Assembly (NCBI GenBank): GCA_038210495.1 | Contig: JBBQWR010000061.1 | Coordinates: forward strand, 1 to 24,443 | Direction: 5' to 3' | From: JBBQWR01 sp038210495 | GTDB taxonomy: Bacteria > Planctomycetota > Planctomycetia > Pirellulales > DATAWG01 | Length of the DNA: 24,443 nucleotides | In this document: one piece after another, positions 1-8,228 of the stretch | How the letters are laid out: every line of letters begins with the position of its first letter | How positions within the stretch are numbered: position 1 is the stretch's first letter | Program-made: the position numbers and the translations under genes | The notes under the pieces: model-generated | The model's database searches: none | Told to the model about the DNA's origin: nothing | What the model saw: only the letters and a program-made list of their open reading frames with translations

Positions 1-231
1 TGCCGATCCCCACATCTCTTACCTACCGGGTTGGTTTCGGAATTGGTTGTTCTCGGGGTTGCCGACCAACAGGGTTGTTAACTGGGAGGGGGTCCGGCGC
101 GAGAGAGTCAGAGAGTTCTCGCCCCGGAACCGCCCCCGGTCGGACAGGGAGCGCTCGCGCCGCGATCCCCGGCGCTCTCACGACGGTTGCGGCGGGCGGC
201 GGACGCGACGTAAACCCTTGCGGTTGTTGGC
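1..231. other. Left-edge spacer with no supportable gene
   Basis: This G+C-rich stretch contains only short open frames that lack ribosome binding sites and have arginine/serine-rich, shadow-like compositions. No RNA gene or repeat is visible in it. Together with the terminator hairpin to its right it forms the gene-free region downstream of the minus-strand tRNA gene. Confidence 0.5.
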
Positions 232-271
232 GGAAACGAAAGAACCCCGCGACCTCTCGGCAGCGGGGTTC
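232..271 (-). terminator. Intrinsic terminator-like hairpin downstream of tRNA-Asn
   Basis: GAACCCCGC (242-250) pairs perfectly with GCGGGGTTC (263-271) around a 12-nt loop. Read on the minus strand, the stem is followed by TTTCGTTTCC. It lies about 45 bp past the 3' end of the minus-strand tRNA-Asn, which fits a terminator for that transcript. The T tract is interrupted, so its strength is uncertain. Confidence 0.6.
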
Positions 272-315
272 TACGTTAACTGGTCGGTCGCGTCGTTTCG
301 CAACCTAAGATAAAG

Positions 316-388
316 CTCCCCGACAAGGACTCGAACCTTGGACAAGCGGATTAACAGTCCGCTGCTCTACCAACTGAGCTATCGGGGA
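316..388 (-). tRNA. tRNA-Asn (anticodon GTT)
   Basis: The minus strand folds into a complete 73-nt cloverleaf. The acceptor arms TCCCCGA (388-382) and TCGGGGA (323-317) pair, and G at 316 is the discriminator base. The D arm begins GCTCAGTTGGTAGAGC. The anticodon arm is GCGGA-CTGTTAA-TCCGC, giving anticodon GTT (Asn). The T arm carries GGTTCGAGTCC. CCA is not encoded after the discriminator. A terminator-like hairpin lies just downstream; I found no convincing promoter upstream. Confidence 0.95.
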
Positions 389-686
389 ATTTGTCTATTT
401 ACGCGCGATTTTCACTCGCGCGGCGGGCGGGATACGATGGATTTGACGCTTTTGGCCCTCCGTAAGAGTTTATCGGACTCCATATTAACTAAGTTTCATC
501 GACAATTAAACCCCCGAAACGGCGCCGAGATTTTTCGCGATTTCTGCGGAAAATCGCGCGGCGCCCGGTTTCCACGATCGGCAGTCATGCATTCGCGACC
601 GTAATCGCCGCGGCGACATATCGCCCATCGCCACCGCGACAAATCGCAGGGACGGCAAAATCCGACCGTACGATCCGGCAATGACA
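389..686. other. Spacer between xerD and tRNA-Asn
   Basis: No gene is supported here. The stretch holds one clear hairpin, CGCGATTT (536-543) with AAATCGCG (551-558) around a 7-nt loop. It lies about 130 bp past the xerD stop codon and has no T run on either strand. It could help end or stabilise the xerD message, but that is a guess. Confidence 0.4.
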
Positions 687-1619
687 TTACCCCCTCGGGT
701 GAAATTGTGCGTGGACTTTCTTTAGGCGGCCGGGGTCCACGTGCGTATAAAGCTGGGTCGTGCTGATGCTGGCGTGGCCGAGCATTTCTTGGACTTGCCG
801 GAGGTCGGCCCCGCCGGCGACAAGGTGTGTCGCGAAGCTGTGGCGCATTGTGTGGGGGCCGATCGACGAGGGGGCGCCGACGCGAGCCGCGTAGCGCTTC
901 ATCAGTTCCCAAACTCGCTCGCGCCGCAGCCGCATGCCCCGGCGCGACAGCAGCAGCCAGCGCGGCTCGACGGCCGAGGCGGCGACCAGCTTCGGCCGCT
1001 CCTGGTCGATATACGATTGGATTACGATGGCCGCCAGGCGATTGATCGGCACGACCCGCTCGCGGTCCCCTTTGCCCCGGCAGATGCAAAAGCCTTCGCT
1101 CAGGTGCATATCGCTGAGCGTCATGTTCGAAACCTCCGACGCCCGGCAGCCGGTGGCGTAGAGCAATTCGAGCAGAGCCCGATCGCGGCGCCAAAACGAG
1201 TCGCCGACCATGGGGCTCACGAGCAACAGTTCGACCGATTCGATCGACAATACTTGCGGCACGCGCTGCCAAAGCTTTTGGCTTCCCAGCAACTCGGCCA
1301 GATTGTCCTTCATCAGCCCTTCGAGTTGCAAATAGCGGAAGAACACTTTGAGCGACACAATATGCCGGGCGATGCTCGCCGGGGCGAGTTCCTTCGCGTG
1401 CAGCCAAGCCGCATAATCGGCCAAGTCGCGAATGGTGAGGGCCGTCACGTCGCGGCCGGCGATCCACAGGCCGAACTTGGCCATATCGCGGCGATAAGCG
1501 GCCACGGTGTTCGCCGACAGATGGCACTCGCTCCGGGCGTAATCGACAAACGCGCCGATCAGCGGCAAGGTCGGATTGGCGGCCACTCTGAGTGGTTTTA
1601 GCGTCTTCTTTTCAGCCAC
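687..1619 (-). CDS. xerD: Tyrosine recombinase XerC/XerD
   Basis: Site-specific recombinase of the XerC/XerD family, which resolves chromosome dimers at dif during division. The protein has 310 residues, close to the usual 295-310. Residues about 15-100 form the SAM-like core-binding domain. The catalytic domain shows Arg159 (ATGCRASE), Lys183 (CRGKGDRER), His256-x-x-Arg259 (PHTMRH), His282 (LGHASISTTQ) and the nucleophile Tyr291 (LYTHVD), so all active-site residues are present. The start is GTG with GAGGAT about ten bases upstream; no in-frame ATG fits better. It is a single gene with no integrase neighbours or attachment-site duplication, which favours the housekeeping role over a mobile integrase. 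Whether it is XerC or XerD cannot be settled from sequence reading; XerD is chosen for its STTQxYTHV motif. Confidence 0.88.
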   Translation of the reverse strand: MAEKKTLKPLRVAANPTLPLIGAFVDYARSECHLSANTVAAYRRDMAKFGLWIAGRDVTALTIRDLADYAAWLHAKELAPASIARHIVSLKVFFRYLQLEGLMKDNLAELLGSQKLWQRVPQVLSIESVELLLVSPMVGDSFWRRDRALLELLYATGCRASEVSNMTLSDMHLSEGFCICRGKGDRERVVPINRLAAIVIQSYIDQERPKLVAASAVEPRWLLLSRRGMRLRRERVWELMKRYAARVGAPSSIGPHTMRHSFATHLVAGGADLRQVQEMLGHASISTTQLYTHVDPGRLKKVHAQFHPRG

Positions 1620-1649
1620 GGCAAATCATCCTCGTAACTCGGCGCTAGC

Positions 1650-1736
1650 GCCGCGCACGAAGTAAGCGGTGGGCGCCGCGTTCACAAGTGTTGCTCCGAT
1701 CGCCCCCCTCACCCCACCGCTTATTTCGTGCGCGGC
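1650..1736. repeat. 24-bp inverted repeat upstream of xerD
   Basis: The arms at 1650-1673 and 1713-1736 are complementary at 23 of 24 positions, with a 39-nt loop. The arm contains CGCTTATTTCGTGCGCGGC. Two further partial copies of the same unit lie at 22937-22956 and 22973-22992, so it is a dispersed repeat rather than a local accident. Confidence 0.8.
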
Positions 1737-1818
1737 TCCTTGGATACTGTGTCACCAACCGCATCGGCGAAACCGAAAGTTCGCTTGAGCCGCGATCCAA
1801 AATCAGCGATGTTGCCGA

Positions 1819-1847
1819 TTGGAGTAATCTTCCGTAGCGGCTAAAAT
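1819..1847 (+). promoter_or_regulatory. Putative sigma70-type promoter of the DUF4337 gene
   Basis: TTGGAG (1819-1824) and TAAAAT (1842-1847) are separated by exactly 17 bp, with 3/6 and 5/6 matches to the consensus. Transcription would start near 1854. The upstream in-frame ATG at 1846 overlaps the -10 box, so this supports translation from 1906. Confidence 0.5.
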
Positions 1848-1905
1848 GTCGCCCACGAAGGCCGCCCTCATCGAACCATCCCAACCATTGCAATCGGGAG
1901 AAGCC

Positions 1906-2568
1906 ATGCCGGTCGAAATCGAAGTTCCCACCGAACAACTGCACGAGCAGTTGCATCACGAGGCGGCGCACTCTCAGGAAAAGTGGATTACATGGGTAGC
2001 GCTCAGCACGGCATTTCTCGCGGCTCTGGCGGCGGTGACGGCGCTTCTAGCCGGTTACCACGCGAATACGGCCGTGATCGATCGCGTGAAAGAATCGAAC
2101 AAGTGGTCCTACTACCAGTCCAACAGCGTCAAGGCGGCGCTCATTACGGGCAAAATGGATTTAGCCAAGCTGCTGGAAAAACCGGTGGCCGAAAAGGACC
2201 TGAAAAAGCTGGACAAGTATGAAGGCAAGAAAAAGGAGCTGCTCATTATCGGCAACGGCTACAACAAGTCGGCCGAAGAGCATTTCGAAAAACACGAATG
2301 GCTGGCCTACGGCGTGACGCTGTATCAAGTCGCGATCGCGATCGCCGCGATTTCAGCCGTCACGAAAATACGTCCCATGTGGTACATGTCGCTTGCCTGC
2401 GGAGCGATCGGCACCGGCTTTTTGATCTACGCCATCGTCGCGCTACCGCTCACGCCGGAGCCGAAAGAGGAAGAGAGCGGGAGCGAAACTTCGGCGGCGA
2501 TTGTTGATTTGCGAACGGGATTGGCGATGAACGGTTTCATGGGGCGGGGAGACGGAGTAATCGGTTAA
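1906..2568 (+). CDS. DUF4337 family membrane protein
   Basis: Small integral membrane protein of the DUF4337 family; its function is not known. The chosen ATG gives 220 residues and is preceded by GGGAG five bases upstream. An ATG 60 bases earlier is open but has no ribosome binding site and overlaps the putative -10 box. An acidic, His-containing N-terminal tail (EQLHEQLHHEAAHSQEKW) precedes membrane segment 1 (residues about 27-50). A lysine-rich soluble or coiled region follows (about 60-130), containing the SNKWSYYQ(S/A)xxxK-type motif usual for this family. Membrane segments 2 (about 132-152) and 3 (about 158-181) and an acidic tail complete it. The next gene starts 89 bp downstream on the same strand, so the two may be co-transcribed. 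Confidence 0.8.
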   Translation: MPVEIEVPTEQLHEQLHHEAAHSQEKWITWVALSTAFLAALAAVTALLAGYHANTAVIDRVKESNKWSYYQSNSVKAALITGKMDLAKLLEKPVAEKDLKKLDKYEGKKKELLIIGNGYNKSAEEHFEKHEWLAYGVTLYQVAIAIAAISAVTKIRPMWYMSLACGAIGTGFLIYAIVALPLTPEPKEEESGSETSAAIVDLRTGLAMNGFMGRGDGVIG

Positions 2569-2657
2569 AATAAGCACATTGCGAGCCGAACGCGGCCACA
2601 CTGTAATTCTTCGAAAGCAAGTCGGCGGCGCCCTCGCGGAAAACATTTGCAAATTTC

Positions 2658-3662
2658 ATGTCTCTCAAAACGTCTACGATTGTTCCGCTTTCGCAAATGG
2701 CCGCTGGGCAAGAGGCCGATGTCTTCGCGCTGCTGTCGACCAAAGAAGAACTGACCACGCGGGATGGCAAGCCCTATTTCAAAATCGCGTTCCGAGATTC
2801 CGCTCGCGAAGTCGGCTTCCCCGTGTGGAGCGACTCGACCTGGGCGCTCGATTGCCGGGAGAACTGGCGATTGGGCGCCTTTTATAAATTGCGGGCCGTC
2901 TACCGCGAAACCAACTATGGCCCGCAGCTCGACGTCAAGAAGATCCGCGAAGTGATCGAAGCCGACTCGGCGGATGGTTTTGATCCGCTGATGTGTCTGG
3001 CTCAGTCGCGATTTAATTCCGAGGAGATGTTCGCCGAACTGGTGTTGATCGCCGAAACGCGGATCGAAAACGTGGCCATCCGTGAGTTGGTCATCGCGAT
3101 TCTCATGAAGAATCGCGAGTTGCTGCTTTGTCTGCCGGCGGCGACGCGCAATCACCATGCGTTCGTCGGTGGCTATCTGGAGCATGTGCTCAGCGTGACG
3201 CGGACATGTGCGATGCTGGCCGACAAGTACGACGCTTACTATCCGGATATGCGTCCACGACTGGACAAGGGGTTGGCGGTGGCGGGCGGCATCTTGCACG
3301 ACATCGGCAAGCTCCGCGAAATCCGCCAAGAGGCCCACGGCGCGGTCTATACCGCCGAGGGCGCCCTGATCGGCCACTTGCTCGAAGGTCGAGACATCCT
3401 GCGCGAAGCGGCTGCGGGTCGCGATATTCCAGCCGAAATGCTGCTGCGGCTGGAGCACATCATCGTCTCGCATCAGCGGTTGCCCGAGTGGGGTTCGCCC
3501 AAGCCGCCGATGACTCCCGAGGCGCTGATCGTGCATTATGCCGACGATTTGGACGCCAAGTATCAGATGATGTACATGGCGTTGCGAGACGATGCGACTC
3601 CGGGCCCGCTGACGTCGAAGAAGAATACGCTTTATCAGCAGGTTTATCGGGGCGGGGAGTGA
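2658..3662 (+). CDS. OB-fold/HD-domain protein, YhaM-type 3'-5' exoribonuclease
   Basis: Likely a metal-dependent 3'-5' exoribonuclease of the YhaM/CBF1 family, which trims RNA (and DNA) in the cytoplasm. The protein has 334 residues, near the usual 310-320. Residues about 10-100 resemble the N-terminal OB-fold (KPYFKIAFRD, then VWSDS), which binds nucleic acid. The HD phosphohydrolase domain follows: HH at 166-167, His176 (GGYLEH), His214-Asp215 (GILHDIGK), His240 (ALIGH), His267, His272 (IIVSHQ) and Asp296/297 (YADDLDAK), all expected metal ligands. No Shine-Dalgarno sequence is obvious before the ATG, although the start fits the family N-terminus. It converges on the TPR gene with 79 bp between stop codons. 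Confidence 0.82.
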   Translation: MSLKTSTIVPLSQMAAGQEADVFALLSTKEELTTRDGKPYFKIAFRDSAREVGFPVWSDSTWALDCRENWRLGAFYKLRAVYRETNYGPQLDVKKIREVIEADSADGFDPLMCLAQSRFNSEEMFAELVLIAETRIENVAIRELVIAILMKNRELLLCLPAATRNHHAFVGGYLEHVLSVTRTCAMLADKYDAYYPDMRPRLDKGLAVAGGILHDIGKLREIRQEAHGAVYTAEGALIGHLLEGRDILREAAAGRDIPAEMLLRLEHIIVSHQRLPEWGSPKPPMTPEALIVHYADDLDAKYQMMYMALRDDATPGPLTSKKNTLYQQVYRGGE

Positions 3663-3741
3663 GACGGCGAGAGCGTGTCGCGAGCGAGCGCGGCCAGGGG
3701 GCCGATGGGCCGATTTGCGTGTGTCGAGAAGCGAAATTTGT

Positions 3742-6093
3742 TTATTTGCGCTTGGGCGCTTCGTAGCGGGCGGCCATGTCGGCGAAGCTGGTGGCCTGTT
3801 GGTCGTCGCCGAGCGTGCGGTGCATCGCCGCCAGGTTGCCGTAAGGAATCGCCAGCGATCGCTCGTCGAGCAATTTTGCTTTGGCCGCCTTGGCCATGAG
3901 TTCGACGCCCTTTTCGGTGATCTTGATTCCCTGTTCGCGACGGCCGATCTCCCAGTAGGAGATTCCCATCGACACAAACGTTTCGCCATGCCGGCCGATG
4001 TTGGCCGTGGCCGAGGGGGGTAGCGGTCGATCCAAGAAAGGCAAAGCCTGATCGAACCAAGTCGTGGCCATCTCGTGATCGGTCTTCTGAACCGCGTAGG
4101 CGGCGCCGATGTGCGCGTACAATCGGCCGAACAGATAATCGTCGTCGGTCGTATGCTGCCGGAACGCCGATCCCTGGGCAAGCGTCGCCAGGGCCTGCAT
4201 GCTATCGCGGAGCGAACGATTTTTGGCGCCTAGCGGCTGGTCGAGCTGAATCGAATCGAACATGGCGAGCCCCATTTCCCACTGGAGCTTTTGCCGGCGG
4301 AGCGGGTCTTCCGCCGCGTCGACCAGTCGCTGGCTCTGCTGGAGCACACGAATCGTCCAATTGGTTTTGTCGAGTTTGGCCCCGGCGCCGACGCCCGCGT
4401 CGAGCGTGCGCCGCGCGGCGTACAGGCCAATATCGCGATCGACGTGCTCGTTGCGGATCAGGTCCTTGGTCAATTCGTCGACGCGATCGATCCAGCGCGA
4501 AGCGACATCCTGCTTCTGACGCCATGTTCCATAGGCGATGTCTTTGGCAGCGCCCAGGTGAGCGTCGAGCAGCGTCCGTTTGGCTTGACGGCGAATGGCG
4601 CCGTCTTTGCTTTCGGTCAGCGGCTGAGCGAGATCGATCGCCGATTGATGGTGCTGAATGGCTTGGGCGTAATCGTGATCCGGGCCGTCGGCGGTCAGGT
4701 CGCCCAAGAGGCATGTCGCGCGGACGTTCATCACCGGCGTGATTTTCTTGTTGGCCAGCAGAGCTTGGGCAATCTCAATGGCGTCCGCCGTTCGCGATAG
4801 ATGGCCTAGGATTTCCGCCTTGGCTAAGCGGCAGGCCGGGTTGCCGGCGTCGAGTTTCAGCACGGCGTCGATCGATTCGAGCGCCTCGTCGAACCGGCCG
4901 ATGTCGTTGAGGATTTGTGCCTTCAGCAAATAGGCTTGCCCGTACTGGTCGTCGAGCTGAATAGCATGGTCCAAGTCGACGAGGCTGCGGCGAATTTGGC
5001 CTTCGGAATTCAGCGATGCACGGACGACGAACGGCTCCGCGTCCAAGGCCTCGATTAGGATTTCGGTAACTTGCTGCGAGCCGGGAGCGAAGCTGAAGAT
5101 GATACCCCGCTCCGGAAACGATTCGCCGAGTGGAACTCCCGCGCTGTCGTTCACGCGCACGCCGACGATCGCTTCCAAGTGCAGTTGCTTGGCGAGGGTC
5201 TCCGGGTCAGACGGCTTGTCGAACTGCACCGCGATCGAGGCGACGTGTCCCTCGGCGAACGAGACCTCGACGTGCTTGTACGGCTGCACCGCGTAGACGC
5301 GAGTCGAGCCGTCTTTGGCGTCGGCCGTTTTGGCGAGCGGCTTGCCGGCGCCCCAATGTTTTTGGACGTCCTCCAGCGTGCTCACGCCCGGTTGAATTCG
5401 CTTGAAACTCGACGCTTCCGGCGTCAGGAGATCCAGGGGCGGGCTGACATCGTCCAAGCTGCGGCTGGGCGCGCCGGGCTTGATGGGCAGCAAGTCGGCC
5501 GAAATCGACAATTCTTCCGGCCTGGATTCAATCGGCGACGGGTCTTCGACGTTGGCCGGCGGAGCGAACTTTTCTGGCTCGATCTTTTCTGGCCCGGAAG
5601 TTTTGGGCCCGGACTTTTTAGGCTCAGCCTCGTCGGGGGCGACGCGCTCGATGATCACTTTACGAGCGGGTTTTTGACTGGCCGTTTTCCCACCGGCGGG
5701 CCACGGCTCGATCGTCGGTCGACGGCGACCGGATGTTTTGCTATCCGGCAACGGCACGGTTTTGGGCTGCGGCTGCGGATCGGCGTCTTGCTTCGGGAGC
5801 CCCGACGTATCGACCGAATCCGGACCGGCAGGCGGCGGAAGATCGGGCGACGGATCGAGCGTGAGTCGCTCGGGCGGTTTGCTATCTCTTTCTGGCAACG
5901 TCGCGGCGACGGGCAGCACGGCTGGAGACTCGCCGATGTCGACCGCCAACTTTTTCGGCTCCGGCGGATTGGCCTCGTCGGCCCGCGCCTTCGGCGCCGG
6001 CGCGACAAGCAGCACCGCTAGGGCGAGTGAAATCGTCCACCGCGAACCAGAATTCGCGATACCGGCGCACATTTCGAGCAACACCCGCTGCAT
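3742..6093 (-). CDS. Secreted TPR-repeat protein with proline-rich linker
   Basis: Unnamed exported protein of 783 residues. The ATG at 6093 is chosen because AAGGAGG lies seven bases upstream and a signal peptide follows directly (WTISLALAVLLVAPAPKARA, residues about 19-38). Residues about 40-228 are a low-complexity Pro/Lys/Glu/Ser-rich linker with repeated units such as PKKSGPKTSGPEKIEPEK. A globular region at about 229-360 begins SFKRIQPGVSTLEDVQKHWG and resembles small bacterial modules that take part in surface or envelope proteins. TPR-like helical pairs begin at about 366 (AIQLDDQYGQAYLLKAQIL, FDEALESIDAVLKLD) and the C-terminal half is helical. It is the last gene of the minus-strand block, 105 bp after the MnmE-like gene. 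A scaffold or protein-binding role is only inferred from the TPRs. Confidence 0.75.
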   Translation of the reverse strand: MQRVLLEMCAGIANSGSRWTISLALAVLLVAPAPKARADEANPPEPKKLAVDIGESPAVLPVAATLPERDSKPPERLTLDPSPDLPPPAGPDSVDTSGLPKQDADPQPQPKTVPLPDSKTSGRRRPTIEPWPAGGKTASQKPARKVIIERVAPDEAEPKKSGPKTSGPEKIEPEKFAPPANVEDPSPIESRPEELSISADLLPIKPGAPSRSLDDVSPPLDLLTPEASSFKRIQPGVSTLEDVQKHWGAGKPLAKTADAKDGSTRVYAVQPYKHVEVSFAEGHVASIAVQFDKPSDPETLAKQLHLEAIVGVRVNDSAGVPLGESFPERGIIFSFAPGSQQVTEILIEALDAEPFVVRASLNSEGQIRRSLVDLDHAIQLDDQYGQAYLLKAQILNDIGRFDEALESIDAVLKLDAGNPACRLAKAEILGHLSRTADAIEIAQALLANKKITPVMNVRATCLLGDLTADGPDHDYAQAIQHHQSAIDLAQPLTESKDGAIRRQAKRTLLDAHLGAAKDIAYGTWRQKQDVASRWIDRVDELTKDLIRNEHVDRDIGLYAARRTLDAGVGAGAKLDKTNWTIRVLQQSQRLVDAAEDPLRRQKLQWEMGLAMFDSIQLDQPLGAKNRSLRDSMQALATLAQGSAFRQHTTDDDYLFGRLYAHIGAAYAVQKTDHEMATTWFDQALPFLDRPLPPSATANIGRHGETFVSMGISYWEIGRREQGIKITEKGVELMAKAAKAKLLDERSLAIPYGNLAAMHRTLGDDQQATSFADMAARYEAPKRK

Positions 6094-6198
6094 GACGGTT
6101 CCTCCTTGAACGCTGCCAGCCCTACTTGGGCAGGGAAAGGTAGCCGCCACTATCGAGCGGGTCCAGAGCAATTTGCCCATTTGAAGGACTTTGCAATC

Positions 6199-7335
6199 TT
6201 ACAAAATCAGCCACTGAAGACTTTGGGCCGCGACGGTGGCTTTACCCATCGCTAGCAATTTGCTCGCGACTTCGATCGCTCCGATTATTTCCGCCGTAAA
6301 AGGCAGAGGCGTTTCGAATTCCGGCGACTGGGGAACGAGGCGATCCACGATCGTCGCCGCTAGCGTCTCCATCCCCTGGCCAGTGAGTGCGCTAACGGGA
6401 AAGCCGTCCGGCCGAATCACTGGCAACGACGATGCCGGCAGATCAGTTTTGTTATGCACGATGATCGCCCGCGGATGCGACTCAACCAGCGCCAGGCACT
6501 CGTCAGTCCAAGGCGCCGCGCGATCAAACACAAGGAGTTGGCAATCGGCCTGCGCTAATCGGGCCTGCGCCCGCTGGATGCCGCACATCTCAAGCTCATC
6601 GCCCGTGCCGCGGAGGCCAGCCGTGTCGGACAATTCGACCGGCCAACCATCCAGCGCCGTCATCGCGGCGACCACATCGCGGGTGGTGCCCGGCTGATCG
6701 AAGACGATCGAACGACGAAATCCCAATAGTGCGTTGAGCAGACTGCTTTTGCCAACATTGGGCGGACCGGCCAACACGACGCGCCACGGCGCCGTGAGAT
6801 GCAGCCCGATCGACAATCTGTCGATGAGCGACTGGATTTTTCGAGCGGCGGCGTCCACCTGATTTACATCGAGATCGCTCAAAATCGATTGCAGCGATCG
6901 CTCGAGCGCGCCGTTGTATTGGTCGAGCAGGATCGCGGCTGTCCGCTCGGTCGTTGCCGCCACTAAGAGTCGTAAGGCCTCTCTGCGTATAAACCCAGGT
7001 TGTTCGAGGGACGGGTTTTGGGCGGACTCCGCCGGCGAACAGCCTCGGGCGATCAAATCGTTAAGAATCCGCTCGCTGGCCGCGTCGCCGCCATGGCAAT
7101 GCACTTCGACGGTCGTTTCGGTTCGGCGACAGACGACGATTTCTTCACCGGCGGCGCTTCCCCAGCGGCCGTAGTGGATGCGCGCGATCGGTTGGTTTGA
7201 CAAATTGCGCGATGAACTACGAGAAAAATAATGCTCGACGTGGTCGGTCGCTTGAGGGCCCCGGACGGCAATCACGGCCACGGCGCCGCGGCCGCGCGGC
7301 GTGAGACGTTCGATGGTGGTGACGGTCGGGGGCAC
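6199..7335 (-). CDS. MnmE-like (TrmE-type) GTPase lacking the C-terminal Cys motif
   Basis: Homologue of MnmE, the GTPase that with MnmG modifies the wobble uridine of tRNAs. About 378 residues against about 450 for MnmE. The N-terminal folate-binding-like domain is present (TIERLTPRGRGAVAVIAVRG, VEVHCHGG), then a reduced helical domain. The G domain is complete: G1 GPPNVGKS (about 190-197), G2 GTTRD (216-220), G3 DTAG (237-240), G4 NKTD (295-298), G5 SAL. After it only about 45 residues remain, ending SLQWLIL; the C-terminal C(I/L)GK motif with the cysteine needed by MnmE is absent and is not seen in the DNA just downstream. It may therefore be a paralogue with another role, with the true mnmE elsewhere. 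The start is uncertain: GTG at 7335 is chosen because homology begins there, but a TTG at 7407, overlapping coaX, is also open. Confidence 0.72.
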   Translation of the reverse strand: MPPTVTTIERLTPRGRGAVAVIAVRGPQATDHVEHYFSRSSSRNLSNQPIARIHYGRWGSAAGEEIVVCRRTETTVEVHCHGGDAASERILNDLIARGCSPAESAQNPSLEQPGFIRREALRLLVAATTERTAAILLDQYNGALERSLQSILSDLDVNQVDAAARKIQSLIDRLSIGLHLTAPWRVVLAGPPNVGKSSLLNALLGFRRSIVFDQPGTTRDVVAAMTALDGWPVELSDTAGLRGTGDELEMCGIQRAQARLAQADCQLLVFDRAAPWTDECLALVESHPRAIIVHNKTDLPASSLPVIRPDGFPVSALTGQGMETLAATIVDRLVPQSPEFETPLPFTAEIIGAIEVASKLLAMGKATVAAQSLQWLIL

Positions 7336-7376
7336 GCTTGATTGCGAATAGGATGACGGTTCGTAAGGGGCGCTGG

Positions 7377-7405
7377 GGACAGGGGGCTTACGCCCCCCGC
7401 TCGCC
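7377..7405. repeat. Hairpin repeat, copy 1, over the coaX stop codon
   Basis: This 29-bp unit matches 22396-22424 at 27 of 29 positions. Its core GGGGGC-TTAC-GCCCCC (7382-7397) is a 6-bp hairpin. The two differences between copies change both partners of one base pair (G:C here, A:T in copy 2). On the minus strand it encodes the last residues of CoaX and its TAA stop codon. Confidence 0.8.
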
Positions 7406-8194
7406 AAGGGCGATACCGCTTAGCACCAAATGCGGCTCGTAGCGCGCCTTCAGATCGAGCACGGTCGCGAAGTGGGCCGCCGCGCCGCCGGTCAAAAATA
7501 CTTCCGGCGACGGGGACAAACGCGATGAAAGTTGGGCGGTCAATTCTCGCACCGCGCCGACGACCGACCAAAACAGACCGCCGCGGATTGCGGTGACCGT
7601 CGAATTTCCGAGCGCCGATGGCGGATTAGTCAGATCGCTGAGCGTGACCAGCGGCAACAGGTCGGTGAACTCATGCAGCGCCCGGGCCGACAGATCAATT
7701 CCGGGCAAGATGGCGCCGCCGCAAAATTTTCCATCCGCCGAGACGAGGTCCACTGTCACGGCACTGCCGAAATCGATGACGATTGCCGCTCGATCCGATT
7801 GGCGCAATCGATTCGCCGCCGCGGCCGCCGACAATCGATCGGCGCCAACGCGATCGGGATGTTCGACCTCGACGGCGATCGGAAAATCGCGACTCGTTAG
7901 AATGTTGGCAACCACCGGTGTCCCGGCCGGCGTCGTGACATGCCGCTCGAGCCACTGGACCCAATGCGCGGCCGCCGGCCGATTCACGCTCGCCACGCGC
8001 CACTGGGGCCAAAGCTGTTTAGGCGGCAGCCACGCCACAACTCGCGCCGGATCCCAAGCCTGCGCCGGCAAGTCCAGCACGCGACTCGGCATGGGCAGCG
8101 CCCTATCCGTCGGCGGTTGGTCGAACAACCCGAGCTTGATGCGCGTGTTGCCGATATCGACGGCAATGAGCGGTGTGGCAGAATCGAATGACAT
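7388..8194 (-). CDS. coaX: Type III pantothenate kinase
   Basis: Phosphorylates pantothenate with ATP, the first step of coenzyme A synthesis in the cytosol. The 268-residue length is normal for CoaX. The ASKHA-fold motifs are present: phosphate 1 AVDIGNTRIKLGLF (residues about 11-24, catalytic Asp13), the pantothenate-binding segment HPDRVGADRL, phosphate 2 DFGSAVTVD, the GGAILPG motif, and an adenosine motif FLTGGAAAH near the C-terminus. The ATG has no clear Shine-Dalgarno sequence; AT-rich bases precede it, so it may rely on translation from upstream. The 3' end is unusual: the last codons and the TAA lie inside a dispersed hairpin repeat. It sits between obg and the MnmE-like gene, all on the minus strand. 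A birA gene, a common partner elsewhere, is not here. Confidence 0.92.
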   Translation of the reverse strand: MSFDSATPLIAVDIGNTRIKLGLFDQPPTDRALPMPSRVLDLPAQAWDPARVVAWLPPKQLWPQWRVASVNRPAAAHWVQWLERHVTTPAGTPVVANILTSRDFPIAVEVEHPDRVGADRLSAAAAANRLRQSDRAAIVIDFGSAVTVDLVSADGKFCGGAILPGIDLSARALHEFTDLLPLVTLSDLTNPPSALGNSTVTAIRGGLFWSVVGAVRELTAQLSSRLSPSPEVFLTGGAAAHFATVLDLKARYEPHLVLSGIALGERGA

Positions 8195-8228
8195 AATTTT
8201 GTTGAACGGCGCCGGCCAGCATCGGCAT

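Noticed and set aside
47..604. Short plus-strand frames near the left edge as small genes
   Set aside because: They are Arg-rich, lack ribosome binding sites, and one runs across the tRNA-Asn gene.
687..1736. XerC/XerD-type recombinase next to tRNA-Asn as an integrative-element integrase
   Set aside because: The gene does not abut the tRNA, there is no duplicated tRNA 3' end nearby, and neighbours are housekeeping genes; the 24-bp inverted repeat has copies elsewhere and is not an attachment site.
1846..1905. Upstream ATG at 1846 as start of the DUF4337 gene
   Set aside because: It has no ribosome binding site and overlaps the likely -10 box, whereas 1906 has GGGAG at good spacing.
2565..4181. 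A 538-residue minus-strand frame across the YhaM-type gene
   Set aside because: It is antisense to the HD-domain gene and overlaps the TPR gene; its composition is Arg/Pro/Gln-rich shadow text without motifs.
7336..7407. TTG at 7407 as start of the MnmE-like gene, overlapping coaX by 20 bp
   Set aside because: The added residues are low-complexity and partly encoded by a dispersed repeat; homology begins at the GTG at 7335. It remains possible.
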